The notes: generated by a model not told the origin, from the letters alone. A stretch of DNA of 64,000 nt from Gp7-AA6 sp036395755 (GCA_036395755.1 DASWCZ010000041.1:1-64000), one strand, 5' to 3'; shown: positions 44,237 through 53,711, counted from the stretch's first letter. Numbers and translations: made by a program.

Positions 44237-45337
44237 GTGCTCCGGCTCGCTTTCCTTCCTTCCGATGCCCCGCTCGATTACGGCCGCCGGATCGGCCGGC
44301 TGCGCTGGCGCCGCGCTCTCGGCGTGACGCGAGCAGCCGAGCCTTCCGGCGACGACCCGGCCGCCTGCGTGGAAGGGGCAGAGATCTGCGTGGTCGTGCG
44401 CGAGAGTCGGGCGCTGCCGGCGCCTCTCGAAAGGCCTCCGCACGTGGCCGGGGCAGCGGCAGTACCGTGTGTTCCTCTCGCGGTCGGAGAGGCCGGCCCG
44501 GTCCACACGTTGCGCGAGCTGGAGAGCGGAGGATGGCCCGCCGCAGCTCCCGGGTTCGATGCGTCCGCCGTGCCGGCGCTCGCGTTTCGCCCGGCGCAGA
44601 TTCCGTCGCTCGCTGGCGAGAGCGTCCGGGAATACGCCGCCCGACTCTTTTCGAAGGCAACGGGAGAGGTCGATCCGGCCTTCCGGGCTCTCGTCTTCGA
44701 CGATCCTCCCGAGCACGACCGGCCCGAGCTCATGCAGCGGCTGCCGGAATCCGCAGGTCGCCTCTGCGACGTCGGCTGCGGGACCGGCGCAGCGGGGGCG
44801 GCCTGGAAGGCCCGATCGGGAGGACACGTGACGGGGGTCGAGAAGGATCCCGCCGCGGCCATGCGGGCGCGCTCGCGGCTCGACCGGGTCCTCAAAGGAG
44901 AGGCTTCAGCCGGCCTCGAAGCTCTCGCCGCCGCAGGTGAGACGTTCGATGCCTTTCTCTTCGGCGACGTGCTCGAGCACCTGGAGGATCCGGTCGGCGC
45001 GCTCGCGGGCGCGCGGCGGCTCGCGGCGCCCGCGGCAACTCTCGTGGCGAGCGTTCCGAACGTCGCACATCTCTCGCTCGTCCGCGACCTCGTTCTCGGG
45101 CGATTCGACGTCCTGCCGGCGGGGCTCGCCGACGCCGGACACCTGCGCTGGTTTTCGCGCACTTTCCTCGCAGAGGTCCTCGAGGAAGCAGGCTGGCGGG
45201 CCGTCGTGATCGAAGGGCTCCCGGGGGGTCCCGCCCCGGACTCGTCGGGGTTTCTGCGATGGAGCGGCGTCTTTCGAGAGACGGATCGGGAGAGCCTGAC
45301 GACGTATCAGTGGATGGCGGTCGCGGGTCCGAAGTGA
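44237..45337 (+). CDS. SAM-dependent methyltransferase with extra N-terminal region
   Basis: This 366-aa protein has a C-terminal class I methyltransferase domain (about 160-330). It shows SAM motif I LCDVGCGTGAAGAAW, DVLEHLEDPVGAL and a late HLRWFSRTFL, as in Methyltransf_23-type sugar/lipid methylases. About 150 N-terminal residues starting FLPSDAPLDYGRRIG have no family I can name. Start GTG 44237 is 14 nt after the Wzt stop. Linkage to Wzt makes a chain-capping or sugar-methylating role plausible. Confidence 0.82.
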   Translation: MLRLAFLPSDAPLDYGRRIGRLRWRRALGVTRAAEPSGDDPAACVEGAEICVVVRESRALPAPLERPPHVAGAAAVPCVPLAVGEAGPVHTLRELESGGWPAAAPGFDASAVPALAFRPAQIPSLAGESVREYAARLFSKATGEVDPAFRALVFDDPPEHDRPELMQRLPESAGRLCDVGCGTGAAGAAWKARSGGHVTGVEKDPAAAMRARSRLDRVLKGEASAGLEALAAAGETFDAFLFGDVLEHLEDPVGALAGARRLAAPAATLVASVPNVAHLSLVRDLVLGRFDVLPAGLADAGHLRWFSRTFLAEVLEEAGWRAVVIEGLPGGPAPDSSGFLRWSGVFRETDRESLTTYQWMAVAGPK

Positions 45338-46356
45338 CGCTTCGAATCGCCTATCTCCTCGAGTCGACGGAGCTTTGCGGCGGAGTCAAGGTCGCGCTCT
45401 CCCAGGCGGAGGCTCTCTCTCGCCGGGGACACCGGGTCGCGATCGTCTCTCGCGCCGCGCCGCCCGCCTGGTTTCCGATGGCGCGCGCACGGTTCGAGCG
45501 AACGGCGTTCACCGAATCGGTGGAGCTCTCGCGGGCGGACGTGCGGGTGGCGACGTTCTGGACGACCGTCGCTCCCGCGCTTGCGGGATCGGAGGGCCCG
45601 GTCTTCCACCTCTGCCAGGGTTACGAGGGAGACTTCACCTTCTACGCCCACCTGCGCGGCGCGATCGAAGAAGCGTATCGCGCGCCGGCGCACAAGCTGA
45701 CGGTGTCGGAGACGCTTGCAAATGTCCTCCGCGCGAAAGGCTTCGGTCCGGCGACGAACGTGGGGCAGGCTTTCGAGCACGACGGTTTCTTTCCCGCCGC
45801 GCCCGGACCCCAGGCCGATCCCCCGGTCGTCCTCGTCGTGGGTCCCTGGGAGGCGGACGTGAAGGGGATTGCGATCGCGCTCGGAGGACTCGCTCTCTGG
45901 CGCCGGCGCGGAGGAAGATTCCGGCTCCGCCGCGTCTCGACGCTGCCGATGAGCGACGCCGAGAAGGCGACGAACGTCGTCGACGAGTATCACCACCGGC
46001 TCTCCCCCGAGCGCATGCCGTTTGCCTATCGAGCGTCGGACCTGTTCCTCGGACCGAGTCGCCGGGAGGAGGGATTCGGGCTCCCGGTCTTGGAAGCGCT
46101 CGCGAGCGGCCTGCCGTGCCTTCTCTCCGACACGGAGGGGCATCACGAGATCGCCGGCGATGCGGCGCGCTACTTTGCCGAAGGCGACCCGGACGCGCTC
46201 GCGGACGCGCTTCCCTCCTTGACAACGGAAGGAGCGCGGGAGACGGCACGGCGGGCGGGACCCGCGGCGGCATCGCGCTTCGACCCGGCGTCAGTCGCGG
46301 AAAAGCTGGAGAGGGCCTTCCTCGACGCGGTCGGGACCGGGCGGTCGCGCGGATGA
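45334..46356 (+). CDS. Glycosyltransferase family 4 protein
   Basis: This 340-aa GT-B fold enzyme starts TLRIAYLLESTELCGGVKVA (glycine-rich acceptor loop). It carries the donor-site motif EEGFGLPVLEALASGLPCLL with the E-x7-E pattern of GT4. GTG 45334 overlaps the methyltransferase stop as GTGA. Sugar specificity unknown. Confidence 0.9.
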   Translation: MTLRIAYLLESTELCGGVKVALSQAEALSRRGHRVAIVSRAAPPAWFPMARARFERTAFTESVELSRADVRVATFWTTVAPALAGSEGPVFHLCQGYEGDFTFYAHLRGAIEEAYRAPAHKLTVSETLANVLRAKGFGPATNVGQAFEHDGFFPAAPGPQADPPVVLVVGPWEADVKGIAIALGGLALWRRRGGRFRLRRVSTLPMSDAEKATNVVDEYHHRLSPERMPFAYRASDLFLGPSRREEGFGLPVLEALASGLPCLLSDTEGHHEIAGDAARYFAEGDPDALADALPSLTTEGARETARRAGPAAASRFDPASVAEKLERAFLDAVGTGRSRG

Positions 46357-46383
46357 CCCGACGGTCCGGGGAAGTCCCGTCGG

Positions 46384-46389
46384 TACAAT
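46384..46389 (+). promoter_or_regulatory. Candidate -10 TACAAT before the GT2 gene
   Basis: TACAAT ends 7 nt before GTG 46397, which would place initiation on or next to the start codon (leaderless). It may be an internal promoter of the cassette. Confidence 0.4.
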
Positions 46390-46396
46390 CCAAAGC

Positions 46397-47446
46397 GTGA
46401 AGCGCGACGTCTCGGCGATCGTCGTATCCCACCGGAGTGCGGCGGAAGCCGTGGAATGCGTGGCCTCGCTCCGGGAGACGTTTCGCGAAGAGCGAATTGC
46501 CGGCGAAGTCATCCTGGTGGACTGCGGCTCCGGCGAGGAGGACGCTCGGCGGCTCCGCTTGGCGCAGACGGACCGCTTGGTCCTCCTTCCGGAAAACCGA
46601 GGCTACTCCGGAGGCGTGAACGCCGGCCTGGCGAGAGCGGAGGCGCCGCTCCTCCTCATCTCCAACGCCGACGTTCTCTTCTCGTGCGGCTCGCTTCGGT
46701 TTCTTCTCGACGCCGCGTCCCGGCCGGACGTGGGCGCCGCGGGACCGCTCTGCACCTGGGACGAACCGGGCCGCCTGCGCCTGCCGGCCGGTTTCGCGCC
46801 CGGCTTCGCGCGCGATTTCCTGCAGCTCGCGACAGGCCGGTTTCGTCGACTCGAGCGGCGCCGTTTCGCCGCTTTCGCTCGCGAATCCCTCCGGCTCTGG
46901 CGCGACGGCGGGAGCGTCGAACATCTGACGGGTGCCGTGCTCGCGGCGCGGCGGGACGTCTTCGACCGGGTCGGACGCTTCGACGAGCGTTTCCTTCTCG
47001 AGTACGAGGAGACGGAGTGGGAAGACCGCGTGCGAGCGGTCGGCTTCGAGCTGCGATACGAGCCCCGGTCGCACGTCCGGCACCTCTACGCGCGCTCCTC
47101 CATGCGAAATGCCGATTCCGCCGGCCGACGCCGTTCTTCCCGGGATCTCTACCTGCGCCGCCGCTACGGCCGGATCGGCGCCCGGCTCCTCGACGTCGCA
47201 ACGGCGTTCTCACGGACGGTCTCGATCAGCCGGCTCGACGATCCGTACATCGCACGACGCGAGGGCGCCTGGATCGCAATCTCTCCCAACCCGTCGCTCC
47301 TTCCGTTCGTCGGCGCCCCCTTGGACGAGGATTTTCGTCTCCCGCCCGAGACGTTCGCTTCGCTTCCGACGGGAGCTTACTTCCGGACCTTTCGGGCCTC
47401 CGACGGCGAGCCGCTCGCGACCTTTCGGTGGGAGAAGGCGGCATGA
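46397..47446 (+). CDS. Glycosyltransferase family 2 (rhamnosyltransferase-like)
   Basis: This 349-aa GT-A fold enzyme shows SAIVVSHRSAAEAVECVASL, PENRGYSGGVNAGLARA, the DXD-equivalent ISNADVLF, and FLLEYEETEWEDRVRAVG with the catalytic acidic residues. The pattern is that of WcaE/rhamnosyltransferase-like GT2 proteins. Start is GTG 46397. It is coupled to the GNAT gene by an ATGA overlap. Confidence 0.9.
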   Translation: MKRDVSAIVVSHRSAAEAVECVASLRETFREERIAGEVILVDCGSGEEDARRLRLAQTDRLVLLPENRGYSGGVNAGLARAEAPLLLISNADVLFSCGSLRFLLDAASRPDVGAAGPLCTWDEPGRLRLPAGFAPGFARDFLQLATGRFRRLERRRFAAFARESLRLWRDGGSVEHLTGAVLAARRDVFDRVGRFDERFLLEYEETEWEDRVRAVGFELRYEPRSHVRHLYARSSMRNADSAGRRRSSRDLYLRRRYGRIGARLLDVATAFSRTVSISRLDDPYIARREGAWIAISPNPSLLPFVGAPLDEDFRLPPETFASLPTGAYFRTFRASDGEPLATFRWEKAA

Positions 47447-48393
47447 CCCCCTATCGCGTGCGTGCGGCGACGGTCGAGGACGGTCCCCGCATCCGGGCCC
47501 TCTTTTCCCGGGCTTACGGCACGGAGTGGCCCGAGGAGGACTGGGAGTGGAAGTTCCTCCGGAATCCGGATGGATGGTTCGGGATCGTCGCGGAGTCCGA
47601 AGAAGGAGAGATCGTCGGGAACTTCTCCGGTTGGCCCATGCAGTTCCTGCTCGCGGGGGACCGGCGCCGGGTGTACTCCGCGGGAGACGTGGCGACCGCG
47701 CCGGAGGCGCGCGGGCTCGGCAAGAAGCGCAACGTCTACGCGGACATGGCGACGGCCTTCTACGACACCGTCGAAGCGGAGGGGGTGCCGTTCACGATCG
47801 GCTTCCCTCACCCGCGGGCGCACGAGATCTCCCGGCGTCTCGGCGGGACGCGCGACTACTTCGCCGTGCGCGAGGTCCGCGTTCCCTGCGAGGCGTTCCC
47901 GCCCGCGCCGGCCGGCGTCGAGACCGGAGATTTCGTCACCGAGAGCTTCGATCCCCTCTGGGCGGCGGCGTGTTGGACGCTTCCGGCCGCCGCGGTGCGG
48001 GATCGCGCGCGGTCCAACTGGAGATTTCACGCGCGGCCGACCCGCTACTACCGGATGGTCCGTCTCGTCTCGGGGCGGGAAGACCTGGCCTGGGCCGCTC
48101 TCTCGGTCGTCGGCGAGGATGCCATCGTCGCGGATTTTCTGGGCCGCGACGAGGAGGGGGCCGACCTACTTCCTCTTTTCTCGGGGGCCGCCGCCGAAGC
48201 GAGCCGGCTGGGCGCCCGGCAGCTCAAGTTCTGGAAGAGCCCCGGAGGACCGGGCGGCCGAATGATCGAAGGGCTCGGCGGAGAGGAGCGCGACGCCGGG
48301 TTCTGGATCGTCGGCAGGGTTTTCGATGAGGAGGGTGCGCGCCTGTTTCTGCAGAGCGGGCACTTCGTTCCCTCCCTGTGGGACGTGATATGA
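47443..48393 (+). CDS. GNAT-family N-acetyltransferase-like protein
   Basis: This 316-aa protein has an N-terminal GNAT-type fold (VRAATVEDGPRIRALFSRAY; acetyl-CoA loop region VATAPEARGLGKKRNVYADM). A second, weaker GNAT-like half (about 170-310) follows, so it may be a tandem GNAT. In a glycan cluster it may acetylate an amino sugar or lipid-linked precursor. It starts at ATG 47443 overlapping the GT2 stop. Exact acceptor unknown. Confidence 0.8.
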   Translation: MTPYRVRAATVEDGPRIRALFSRAYGTEWPEEDWEWKFLRNPDGWFGIVAESEEGEIVGNFSGWPMQFLLAGDRRRVYSAGDVATAPEARGLGKKRNVYADMATAFYDTVEAEGVPFTIGFPHPRAHEISRRLGGTRDYFAVREVRVPCEAFPPAPAGVETGDFVTESFDPLWAAACWTLPAAAVRDRARSNWRFHARPTRYYRMVRLVSGREDLAWAALSVVGEDAIVADFLGRDEEGADLLPLFSGAAAEASRLGARQLKFWKSPGGPGGRMIEGLGGEERDAGFWIVGRVFDEEGARLFLQSGHFVPSLWDVI

Positions 48394-48421
48394 GGCCCGG
48401 CCCGCGCTCGGGCGGCGTCTC

Positions 48422-50308
48422 GTGATCGATCGAAAAGAAGACGAGTTGATTCCGTATCGCACCGCGGATCTTTCGGGGGAGCGGGTGCTCGTGCTGGCCG
48501 CGCATCCCGACGACGAAACGCTCGGCGCGGGCGGCGCGATCGCGTTGAATGCCCGCAAGGGAGCCGCGGTTCGCATCTGGATTGCCACGGACGGGGAGCG
48601 GCAGGAAGGGTCCAGCGGCGACGCCGCTTACGCCGACCGGCGGCGCGACGAAGCGCGACTCGCCGCAGCGACGCTCGGCGTCCCGCCGCCGGTCTTCGGC
48701 GGGCTCCCGGACCGTGCCCTCGATTCGAGCGCGGAGGCGCTCTCCCGCGCGCTCGCGAAGGAGCTGTCGGAATTCGAGCCGGATCTCGTCCTCTGTCCGT
48801 CTCCCGCCGAGATTCACCCGGATCACCGCGCGCTCTCCGATGCGCTGTATCGCGCGGTCAGCTCGTCCCGGCCGCAGGATCCGGACCACGACCGGTACCG
48901 CTTCCTGCGGCTCGCCTTCTACGAAATCTCGCAGCCCTTTCTCCCGAACGCGCTCGTGGACATCGCGGCCGTCGCGGAGCGCAAGGACGCGGCGCTCGCC
49001 GTGTACGCCTCTCAGCAGACGGTGCGCGACTACGCGGGCGCCTTGCGCGGCCTGAACGCGTACCGTCGGCTGACTCTGCCCGGCTCGGGGCCGGTCGAAG
49101 CGTTCTGCGTGCTCACCTGGCCGGAGGTCTCGGGCCGGTCTCTCGAGGAGTTCCGTCGGGCGATCGGTCCGGCAGTCGTCGAGGACGGCAGTCGCGGTCC
49201 GGCTCCGGTCGCCGTCGTGGTGCGGACGCGAAACCGGCCAGCCCTCCTCGCCGACGCGCTCGCAAGCCTTCGCGCGCAGACGGCGCGCCCAACCCGGGTG
49301 GTGATCGTCAACGACGGGGGAGCCTCGGTCTCGACCATGGCCGATCCGTTCCGAGACACGTTCGAGATTTCTCTCGAAGAGTTTCCGGAGCGCCGCGGCC
49401 GCTCACACGCCGCGAACCGTGGAGTCGAGGCGGCGGGGGAGGATCTCATCGCGTTTCTCGACGACGACGATCGGTATTTTCCAGACCACTTCGAGCGGCT
49501 GCTCGCAGCCCACCGCTCGGGGCCGGAGCCGGTCGTCTATTCCGACGCGGCAACGGTCGTCTACCGGTGGGATGGGGACGGCTGGAAGCCGGGATCGCGC
49601 ACGCTCCAGTATTCGCTCGACTTCGACCCCGACTATCTCCTCCTCGCCAATTACATCCCGCTGCACACCCTCCTCCTGCCACGGCCGCTCTTCCGGAAGC
49701 TCGGCGGATTCGACGCCTCGCTCGATTACTCGGAAGACTGGGATTTCCTGATCCGGGCGTCCTTCGAAACGTCCTTCCGGCACGTGCGCGCGGTCACGTG
49801 CGAATACCGGGTGTTCGAGGCGGAGACGGGGGATCCCTCGCACGCCACGGCGGGGTCCGCCGACTTCCAGAGCGCGCGCCGCCGGATCTACGAGAAGTAC
49901 GCCTCGCGGCGCACAGAAGAAGGGCTCGCCCGGGTTCTCGATCGGATGCGGGCACAGATCGCGTTCTGGTACGAGCGCGACACGGTCTCCCAGGGAGAGC
50001 TCCGATATCAGCGCGAAAACCATCAGCACCTCGCGGGTACGATCGCGCGCCTGGAGGCGAGGCTGGCGACGCTCTCCCCGGTGGAGAGACAGACGGAGGA
50101 GCTCCAGATCGAGCGGGCGCGCCTGCTCGCGGAGAATGAGCTCGTCCACGATCGGCTCGCCGAGGTCTTCGCGAAAAACGAGGAGTACGACCTGCAGCTT
50201 TCCAACGCCTACGACGAGATCGGCCGGCTGAACACGATCCTGAATCAGATCTACGGCTCGCACACCTGGAAGCTGCACCTCCTTCTGGACCGGGTCCGGG
50301 GGCGGTGA
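48422..50308 (+). CDS. Fusion: PIG-L deacetylase + GT2 glycosyltransferase + coiled coil
   Basis: This 628-aa fusion has three parts. Residues about 20-240 are a PIG-L/LmbE zinc deacetylase (H28-P-D-D-E32 in AAHPDDETLGAGG; second metal motif HPDH). Residues about 260-480 are a GT2 domain (VAVVVRTRNRPALLADAL, FLDDDDRYFP). Residues about 515-610 are a heptad-rich helix (ARLEARLATLSPVERQTEEL), ending IYGSHTWKLHLLLDRVRG, a tail common on GT2 proteins. Deacetylating a GlcNAc-type unit before or after transfer would be a logical coupling (inference). Start is GTG 48422. Confidence 0.9.
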   Translation: MIDRKEDELIPYRTADLSGERVLVLAAHPDDETLGAGGAIALNARKGAAVRIWIATDGERQEGSSGDAAYADRRRDEARLAAATLGVPPPVFGGLPDRALDSSAEALSRALAKELSEFEPDLVLCPSPAEIHPDHRALSDALYRAVSSSRPQDPDHDRYRFLRLAFYEISQPFLPNALVDIAAVAERKDAALAVYASQQTVRDYAGALRGLNAYRRLTLPGSGPVEAFCVLTWPEVSGRSLEEFRRAIGPAVVEDGSRGPAPVAVVVRTRNRPALLADALASLRAQTARPTRVVIVNDGGASVSTMADPFRDTFEISLEEFPERRGRSHAANRGVEAAGEDLIAFLDDDDRYFPDHFERLLAAHRSGPEPVVYSDAATVVYRWDGDGWKPGSRTLQYSLDFDPDYLLLANYIPLHTLLLPRPLFRKLGGFDASLDYSEDWDFLIRASFETSFRHVRAVTCEYRVFEAETGDPSHATAGSADFQSARRRIYEKYASRRTEEGLARVLDRMRAQIAFWYERDTVSQGELRYQRENHQHLAGTIARLEARLATLSPVERQTEELQIERARLLAENELVHDRLAEVFAKNEEYDLQLSNAYDEIGRLNTILNQIYGSHTWKLHLLLDRVRGR

Positions 50309-51564
50309 GCGGGATGCCACTGACCGTCGTCGTGCTCGCTCCGGAACCGATCCGTCCGCGGATGGCGGGGATGGGCATTCGCGCACTCGAGCTCGCCCGT
50401 GTCCTCGGCCGGGACCTCGAAGTGAAGCTGCTCGTTCCGAACGATCCGGGAGAAGCCGCGGAGGTAGCTGCCGAAGTGCCGATCGTTTACGCGCCTCCGC
50501 ACGCGGACCTCGTCCGCGCCGCGGACGGCGCGAGGGCTGCCGTCGTTTCGGGGCACGCCGCGAACTACTGGTTCCACCAGGCTCCTGAGATCCCCGTCGC
50601 GGTCGACCTCTACGATCCCTTCCCGATCGAGAACCTGCACTACGCTGAGAGGCTCGGGGAGGAGACGGCGCGGCACGACCGGGCCACTCTCCATCTCGCG
50701 CTCGCGCGGTCCGATTTTTTTCTGTGCGCTTCGCCCGAACAGCGGCTCTTCTACGCGGGAGCGCTCTTCGAGGCGGGACGCATCGGCTCGACGAACTTTC
50801 CGGACGACCCCGCCCTCGAGGACCTTCTCGCCGTCGTGCCGTTCGGAGTGCCCGATCACCCCGCGCGGGGAGATCGAGCCGCCGGACGCCGGGCGGCCGG
50901 AGTGCCGGAGGACGGCCCGCTCATCCTGTTCGGGGGAATCTACGACTGGAACGATCCGGACCTCCTGCTGGACGCGTGGCCCGAGGTCCGGCGGTCGAAG
51001 CCGGACGCGCGGCTCCTCTTCCTGGGCAGTCCGAATCCCGAGACGACGCCGCAGCGCGTATACGGAGAAGCCCGTCGGCGCGCGCGCTCGCTCGATCCGG
51101 ACGGCCGCTCGATCGTCTTTTCGCCGTGGCTGCCGTACGGCGCGCGCGAAGATCTCTACGCGGCGGCGGACGTCCTCGTCTCGATCTCCTCCGTAGGGCT
51201 CGAGTCGGATCTTTCGTACCGCACGCGAATGCTCGACGCGGCGTGGGGCGGCGTGCCTTCGATCTCGATCTCCGGGGGGACGGTCGCGCGCGAGCTCGAG
51301 GACGCCGGGGCGGGCGTCCGCGTGGACCGGTCGGCCAGCGCTCTCGCGGAGGCCGTCGTCAAGACGTTGTCCGACCCCGCCCGGCGCAGCGCGAGCGCGG
51401 AAGCGGCGCGGCAGTTCGCCGAGAAGAGAACGTGGGAGCGCGTGGCGCGGCCGCTCCTTTCCTGGTGCCGCGGCGCTCGCGTGGAGGGCGGAAGGCTACC
51501 GATGCCGGAGACATCCGAACCGCGCTTCTGGAAGAGATTCCGCCGGCGCCTGGCCTCGCCGTAG
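50305..51564 (+). CDS. Glycosyltransferase family 4-like protein
   Basis: This 419-aa GT-B type protein has the N-terminal TVVVLAPEPIRPRMAGMGIR acceptor loop, the nucleotide-binding PLILFGGIYDWNDPDLLLDA strand, and LYAAADVLVSISSVGLESDL near the C-terminal donor site. It resembles GT4 proteins found in O-antigen gene clusters. GTG 50305 overlaps the fusion gene stop (GTGA). Confidence 0.87.
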   Translation: MSGMPLTVVVLAPEPIRPRMAGMGIRALELARVLGRDLEVKLLVPNDPGEAAEVAAEVPIVYAPPHADLVRAADGARAAVVSGHAANYWFHQAPEIPVAVDLYDPFPIENLHYAERLGEETARHDRATLHLALARSDFFLCASPEQRLFYAGALFEAGRIGSTNFPDDPALEDLLAVVPFGVPDHPARGDRAAGRRAAGVPEDGPLILFGGIYDWNDPDLLLDAWPEVRRSKPDARLLFLGSPNPETTPQRVYGEARRRARSLDPDGRSIVFSPWLPYGAREDLYAAADVLVSISSVGLESDLSYRTRMLDAAWGGVPSISISGGTVARELEDAGAGVRVDRSASALAEAVVKTLSDPARRSASAEAARQFAEKRTWERVARPLLSWCRGARVEGGRLPMPETSEPRFWKRFRRRLASP

Positions 51565-52767
51565 ATGAAGACTCCAGAAGCGTCGATCGTCGTCGTTCAC
51601 CATCGCGATCACGAGCTGCTGTTCGAGGCGCTCGCTGCGCTCGAGGAGGCCTGCCGCGGCCGCCTTTCGGGGGAGATCCTCGTCGTCGACAACGCGTCGG
51701 AGCTTCCCGTCGCAGAGCTCCTGCGCCGGCACCCGACGACGCGCCGCGTCCCCGCCGGCCGCAACCTCGGATTTGCGGCCGGATGCCGGCTCGGCGCGGA
51801 AGCCGCGCGCGGACGTCTTCTGCTCTTCGTCAACGACGATGCGGTCGTCGAGCCGGAGGCGCCGCTGCGGCTCGTTAACGCCCTCGATCGGGCCGACGGG
51901 GACGTCGTGGCAGTCGCCGGAAGGTTGACCGACGCGACCGGTGAGCGCAACGACTTCTCCAATGGCTTCCTGACCTTCGACGGCCACGCGTTTCAGAGCG
52001 AGGTCGGACGTCCGGTCGCGGCAGTGCCCGAAGGAGTCTCCGGCGAAGAGCGGCTCTTCGCCTGCGGCGGACTGATGGCGGTCAAGCGCGCGGAGTTTCT
52101 TTCCTCGGGCGGGTTCGACGACGATTATTTTGCCTACCTCGAAGACGTGGACTTCGGCTGGCGGCAATGGATCTTCGGACGGCGCATCGTGGCCGAGCCC
52201 CGCGCGCTCGCCCGCCACCGCGGCGGAGCGACGGGTGAGGCGCTCGGCATCTACTCTCGCGGATACCTCTTCGAGAAGAACGCTTTCGCGACCGCGTACA
52301 AGAACTTCGACCGGGAGTATTTTGCGGCACTCATGCCGTCGGTGCTGGCGGCCTTCCTCCTCCGGATCTCGGAGATGCTCGCGTCCCGCAACCCCGGAGC
52401 GGTCGAGCTCGCTCGCGATCCTTACGCGCCGGAGCGGCAGTCCCGGTCGTTGGCGCGCCGGCTCTTCGGCATCGCCGGGAGAGCCGCGCCGCCCGTACGG
52501 CTCGAGGACCCTCTAACGGTCGCGCATTTGAAAGCGCTCCTGTGGATCCATCGAAGCCAGGAGTCGCTCGCGGCGAAACGCCGGGCGGTCCAGTCGCGCC
52601 GGATGCGCCCCGACTCCGAGATCTTCGCGAAGTTTCCGCTGCGCCTGGTTCCGACCTATCCGGGCGACGACCGCTTCGAGTCCGAGTTTTTCCGTGAGTT
52701 CCTCGTCCGCGCTCCGGAGCTCGTCCGGACCACCCTCGAGGAGATCTTTGTGGGAGGCGCTGACTGA
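51565..52767 (+). CDS. Glycosyltransferase family 2 protein
   Basis: This 400-aa protein has the GT-A core SIVVVHHRDHELLFEALAAL, RNLGFAAGCRLGAEAARG, DXD-type VNDDAVVEP and DYFAYLEDVDFGWRQ. The roughly 130 C-terminal residues are helical and unassigned. ATG 51565 directly follows the previous stop. It is coupled to the last glycosyltransferase by a CTGA overlap. Confidence 0.9.
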   Translation: MKTPEASIVVVHHRDHELLFEALAALEEACRGRLSGEILVVDNASELPVAELLRRHPTTRRVPAGRNLGFAAGCRLGAEAARGRLLLFVNDDAVVEPEAPLRLVNALDRADGDVVAVAGRLTDATGERNDFSNGFLTFDGHAFQSEVGRPVAAVPEGVSGEERLFACGGLMAVKRAEFLSSGGFDDDYFAYLEDVDFGWRQWIFGRRIVAEPRALARHRGGATGEALGIYSRGYLFEKNAFATAYKNFDREYFAALMPSVLAAFLLRISEMLASRNPGAVELARDPYAPERQSRSLARRLFGIAGRAAPPVRLEDPLTVAHLKALLWIHRSQESLAAKRRAVQSRRMRPDSEIFAKFPLRLVPTYPGDDRFESEFFREFLVRAPELVRTTLEEIFVGGAD

Positions 52768-53711
52768 CTACGTTTTCCGTCGTCATCCCGACCCACCGCC
52801 GGCCCGACACGCTCGTGAAAGTCCTGGAGGCGCTGGACCGGCAGGAGACGGCGCCCGAGTTCGAGGTCGTCGTCGTCGACGACGGCTCGGGCGATTCGAC
52901 GCCCGATCGCCTGCGGGCGCACCGCGCCTCGTATCCGCTGCGCTGTTTCTTTCAGGAGAACTCCGGGCCGGCGCGCGCGCGCAACCGGGGAGTCCGGGAA
53001 GCCCGGGGCGACATCGTCGTCTTCCTGGGCGACGACACCGTCCCGGAGCCGCCTCTCCTCGGGGTCCACGCCCGAACGCACGCGGAGCGGCGAGAGGGCG
53101 CTGTCGCGGTTCTCGGTTACACGACCTGGCCGCGCGAGCGGCGCGTCTCTCCGTTTCTCCACCACATCAACGAGTACGGTCTCCAGTTCGGCTACGGCCT
53201 GATCGAGGATCCCGACTCGGTTCCGTTCAACTTCTTCTACACGTCGAACATCTCTCTCCCGCGGCGGCTGCTCGAGGAGGCGGGACTTTTCGACACCACG
53301 TTCCCGCACGCCGCGTGGGAGGACATCGAGATCGCGTACCGGCTGACGAAGCAGGGTATGCGGATCCTCTACCGCCCCGCCGCGGTGGCCCGTCATTACC
53401 ACGACATCCGCTTCGATTCCTTTCGACGGCGCCAGCAGAGGTCCGGCGAGGCCGCAGCGATTTTTTTCGAGAAGCATCCGGAGCTTGGCGGTTTCCTGGG
53501 CGTTCCCCAGGCGCTCGCGTTCGCGAACGGCTCCGGCTTCGCCGATCGGCTCCGCGCTGCCTGGGCGTCGCTTGCGGAGCGATGGGACCTGCCCGGGGGG
53601 CGCCAGGCGGTCGATCGCGTTCTGCGAGACGACTACCTGCGCGGCCTCGCGCGAAGCCTCGAAGCGCGAGGCTGGTCGGCGACGAGCGCGCCTTCGCACC
53701 GATCCGGTTAG
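52764..53711 (+). CDS. Glycosyltransferase family 2 protein, apparent CTG start
   Basis: This 315-aa GT2 enzyme begins (L)TTFSVVIPTHRRPDTLVKVL. It has VVVVDDGSGDSTPDRL, NSGPARARNRGVREARG, FLGDDTVPEP and AAWEDIEIAYRL. The frame opens immediately after an in-frame TGA at 52761-52763, and the first codon is CTG 52764. No ATG, GTG or TTG occurs until GTG 52815, which would delete the first beta strand of the fold. GGGAGG (52752-52757) is 6 nt upstream of the CTG, and CTGA overlaps the previous stop. I therefore take CTG as the start. Confidence 0.88.
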   Translation: MTTFSVVIPTHRRPDTLVKVLEALDRQETAPEFEVVVVDDGSGDSTPDRLRAHRASYPLRCFFQENSGPARARNRGVREARGDIVVFLGDDTVPEPPLLGVHARTHAERREGAVAVLGYTTWPRERRVSPFLHHINEYGLQFGYGLIEDPDSVPFNFFYTSNISLPRRLLEEAGLFDTTFPHAAWEDIEIAYRLTKQGMRILYRPAAVARHYHDIRFDSFRRRQQRSGEAAAIFFEKHPELGGFLGVPQALAFANGSGFADRLRAAWASLAERWDLPGGRQAVDRVLRDDYLRGLARSLEARGWSATSAPSHRSG

